A DNA stretch of 5,446 bases from an uncultured Clostridia bacterium (GTDB lineage Bacteria; Bacillota; Clostridia; Oscillospirales; Oscillospiraceae): NCBI GenBank assembly GCA_947177005.1, contig CAMWSZ010000239.1, forward strand, positions 1 to 5,446. Direction: 5' to 3'. Under the pieces are notes generated by a model, which was not told the origin of the DNA, did not search any database, and saw only the letters and a program-made list of their open reading frames with translations. A program made the translations under genes and the position numbers. Positions within the stretch are counted from its first letter, which is position 1. Each line of letters begins with the position of its first letter. Below are positions 4,541 to 5,446 of the stretch, in pieces.

Positions 4541-4569
4541 ATAATAGCATAAATTGTTCAATAGGACAA
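4541..4569 (-). promoter_or_regulatory. Promoter of the complete aldo/keto reductase
   Basis: On the minus strand, TTGTCC (4569-4564), a 17-base spacer and TATTAT (4546-4541) precede the gene. The predicted start near 4534 leaves a leader of about 27 bases with the AGGAGG site. The gene can therefore be expressed separately from the upstream reductase, although no terminator lies between them and read-through is possible. Confidence 0.55.
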
Positions 4570-4593
4570 ATGCTTATATTGTATTGCTCAATA
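4553..4593. repeat. Pair of repeated dyads around the reductase promoter
   Basis: ATTGTTCAATA (4553-4563) and ATTGCTCAATA (4583-4593) differ at one base and start exactly 30 bases apart. Each is a small dyad (ATTG-2-CAAT; the second extends to TATTG-2-CAATA at 4582-4593). The first fills the promoter spacer and the second lies upstream of the -35 box. ATATTG (4576-4581) and CAATAT (4589-4594) add a further symmetric pair. This is a good candidate binding site for a dimeric regulator occupying one face of the helix. Confidence 0.5.
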
Positions 4594-4614
4594 TGCTTGA
4601 CAGGTATAACAAAT

Positions 4615-5446
4615 CTATTCCAGTGCTTTTGCGACCTTTTTAAGCCAATATGTGACCGGAATTTGTTGTGGACAGTTTTGCTCGCACTGACGGTAATCAA
4701 TGCAATCCGACGCTTTTCCATTCGTTTCCGCAACAGAAGCATAGACCGGCTTTATTTTCCAGTCATCTTCCGGGAAACGGCTGTAGGCATTGTAGATGCG
4801 GAAATAGTCGGGAATTGCGATTCTTTGTGGACAATTCTTTACACAGTAGCGGCAGCCGGTACACGGAACAGCGATACTCTCCTCCACAATTTCGCTGACT
4901 TTCTCCAGAAGCCCGTATTCTTCGGCAGACAGCGGCATCCTATCCCGCATATTGTCCCGCATCTGTTCTATCGCGCTCATTCCGCTAAGGACAATGCTGA
5001 CCTGTTCCAACGATTGGGCAAACCGAATGGCCCAGGATGCTGCACTCTCGTCAGGGGCTGCCTGCCTGAGAAGCCGGATGGCTTCTTCTGGCAGATCAGC
5101 CAGCGTTCCGCCTTTGACCGGTTCCATAACTATAATCTCTTTTTTGTAGTGCCGGGCAATGTCATAGCATTTGTGGGCTTCCATCGCCGGACTATCCCAG
5201 TCCAGGTAGTTGATTTGCAATTGAACAATGTCTACATCCGAGTGGGCCTGCAAAATTTTGTCTAATGTTTGTGCATCCCCGTGGTAGGAAAAACCGGTTT
5301 TTCCAATTAGTCCCTTTTCTTTCATACGATTTAAAAAAGTGAATGCATCAAATTTTTCCGCAATGGCATAGTTGGTTTGATTCAGCCAGTGCAGCAGATA
5401 CACGTCAAAAAAGTCAACACCGCACCGCTGGCATTGTTCCGCAAAG
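4615..5446 (-). CDS. Aldo/keto reductase with ferredoxin module, 5' end beyond right edge; one cluster cysteine lost
   Basis: About 276 C-terminal residues are visible; the frame continues past the window. D-F-F-D-V-Y-L-L-H-W carries the conserved active-site His (codon 5391-5389). G-F-S-Y-H-G, M-E-P-V-K-G-G and I-V-L-S-G-M-S are TIM-barrel strands of the ferredoxin-fused aldo/keto reductases. The first cluster motif is intact (C-T-G-C-R-Y-C-V-K-N-C-P, 4863-4828). In the second, C-I-D-Y-R-Q-C-E-Q-N-C-P, the second ligand is Tyr (TAC, 4695-4693) where a Cys is expected, so the distal cluster would have three Cys ligands. A GTG at 5403 lies within the barrel and is not the start. It is tandem with the next reductase, with a 107-base gap, but is clearly a different subgroup and not a recent duplicate. 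The substrate is unknown. Confidence 0.88.
   Translation of the reverse strand, partial: FAEQCQRCGVDFFDVYLLHWLNQTNYAIAEKFDAFTFLNRMKEKGLIGKTGFSYHGDAQTLDKILQAHSDVDIVQLQINYLDWDSPAMEAHKCYDIARHYKKEIIVMEPVKGGTLADLPEEAIRLLRQAAPDESAASWAIRFAQSLEQVSIVLSGMSAIEQMRDNMRDRMPLSAEEYGLLEKVSEIVEESIAVPCTGCRYCVKNCPQRIAIPDYFRIYNAYSRFPEDDWKIKPVYASVAETNGKASDCIDYRQCEQNCPQQIPVTYWLKKVAKALE

Noticed and set aside
4508..4561. 18-codon extension of the complete aldo/keto reductase from a TTG
   Set aside because: It overlaps the -10 box and the AGGAGG site; the internal ATG 4507 has the right spacing and the family's M-x-Y-R-x-L start.
4597..4602. Plus-strand TTGACA near the end of the upstream reductase
   Set aside because: No acceptable -10 box follows at 16-18 bases and no plus-strand gene lies downstream.
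4570..5265. 231-codon plus-strand open frame
   Set aside because: It lies wholly antisense to the partial aldo/keto reductase and its promoter; it has no ribosome site and no recognisable motif, while the minus frame has clear family motifs.
1..5446. CRISPR arrays, tRNA or rRNA genes, transposases, integrases
   Set aside because: No regular repeats, cloverleaf-like segments, rRNA segments or recombinase motifs were seen on either strand; the island interpretation rests only on gene content and the truncated tail.

Overview
The window looks like a chromosomal stretch from a strictly anaerobic Firmicute of class Clostridia, most likely a gut Oscillospiraceae or Lachnospiraceae relative. The grounds are moderate GC, AGGAGG-type ribosome sites, consensus sigma-A promoters, ferredoxin-fused aldo/keto reductases, a choloylglycine-hydrolase-like enzyme and small Cro/C1 regulators. 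No rRNA, tRNA, CRISPR array, transposase or integrase is visible, and the genus cannot be fixed from the sequence alone.

Left block (1-1195, minus strand): a two-gene unit. A good promoter, with an inverted repeat filling its spacer, drives a membrane-anchored Ntn-type linear-amide hydrolase (76-1119). The start of a LysE-family membrane exporter follows only 4 bases later and runs off the left edge.

Central block (about 1200-3290): this has the look of a small accessory island. From left to right it holds: a promoter-to-hairpin unit of about 120 nt with no convincing ORF (possible small RNA, +); a strong minus-strand terminator; XRE regulator 1 (1471-1716, -); a region dense in inverted repeats with an opposing plus promoter; a small cysteine-rich ORF (1884-2069, +, uncertain); XRE regulator 2 (2041-2247, -); a 12-bp inverted repeat carrying two opposed promoters; a YpsA/DUF1273-type SLOG protein (2352-2861, +) whose only well-placed start codon is ATA; a small helical protein of unknown function (2874-3203, +); and a long bidirectional terminator. 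The likely logic is regulator 2 controlling itself and the SLOG two-gene operon through one shared operator, with regulator 1 controlling a similar opposed-promoter region.

Junction (3287-3406): the 3' end of a gene, 33 codons with no start, remains on the plus strand. This fits the central block having been inserted into, or rearranged next to, an older locus.

Right block (3407-5446, minus strand): two tandem aldo/keto reductases with C-terminal double 4Fe-4S ferredoxin modules. The upstream one is cut by the right edge and has lost one cluster cysteine (Tyr instead). The downstream one is complete and has its own promoter, which contains one of two repeated 30-bp-spaced dyads.
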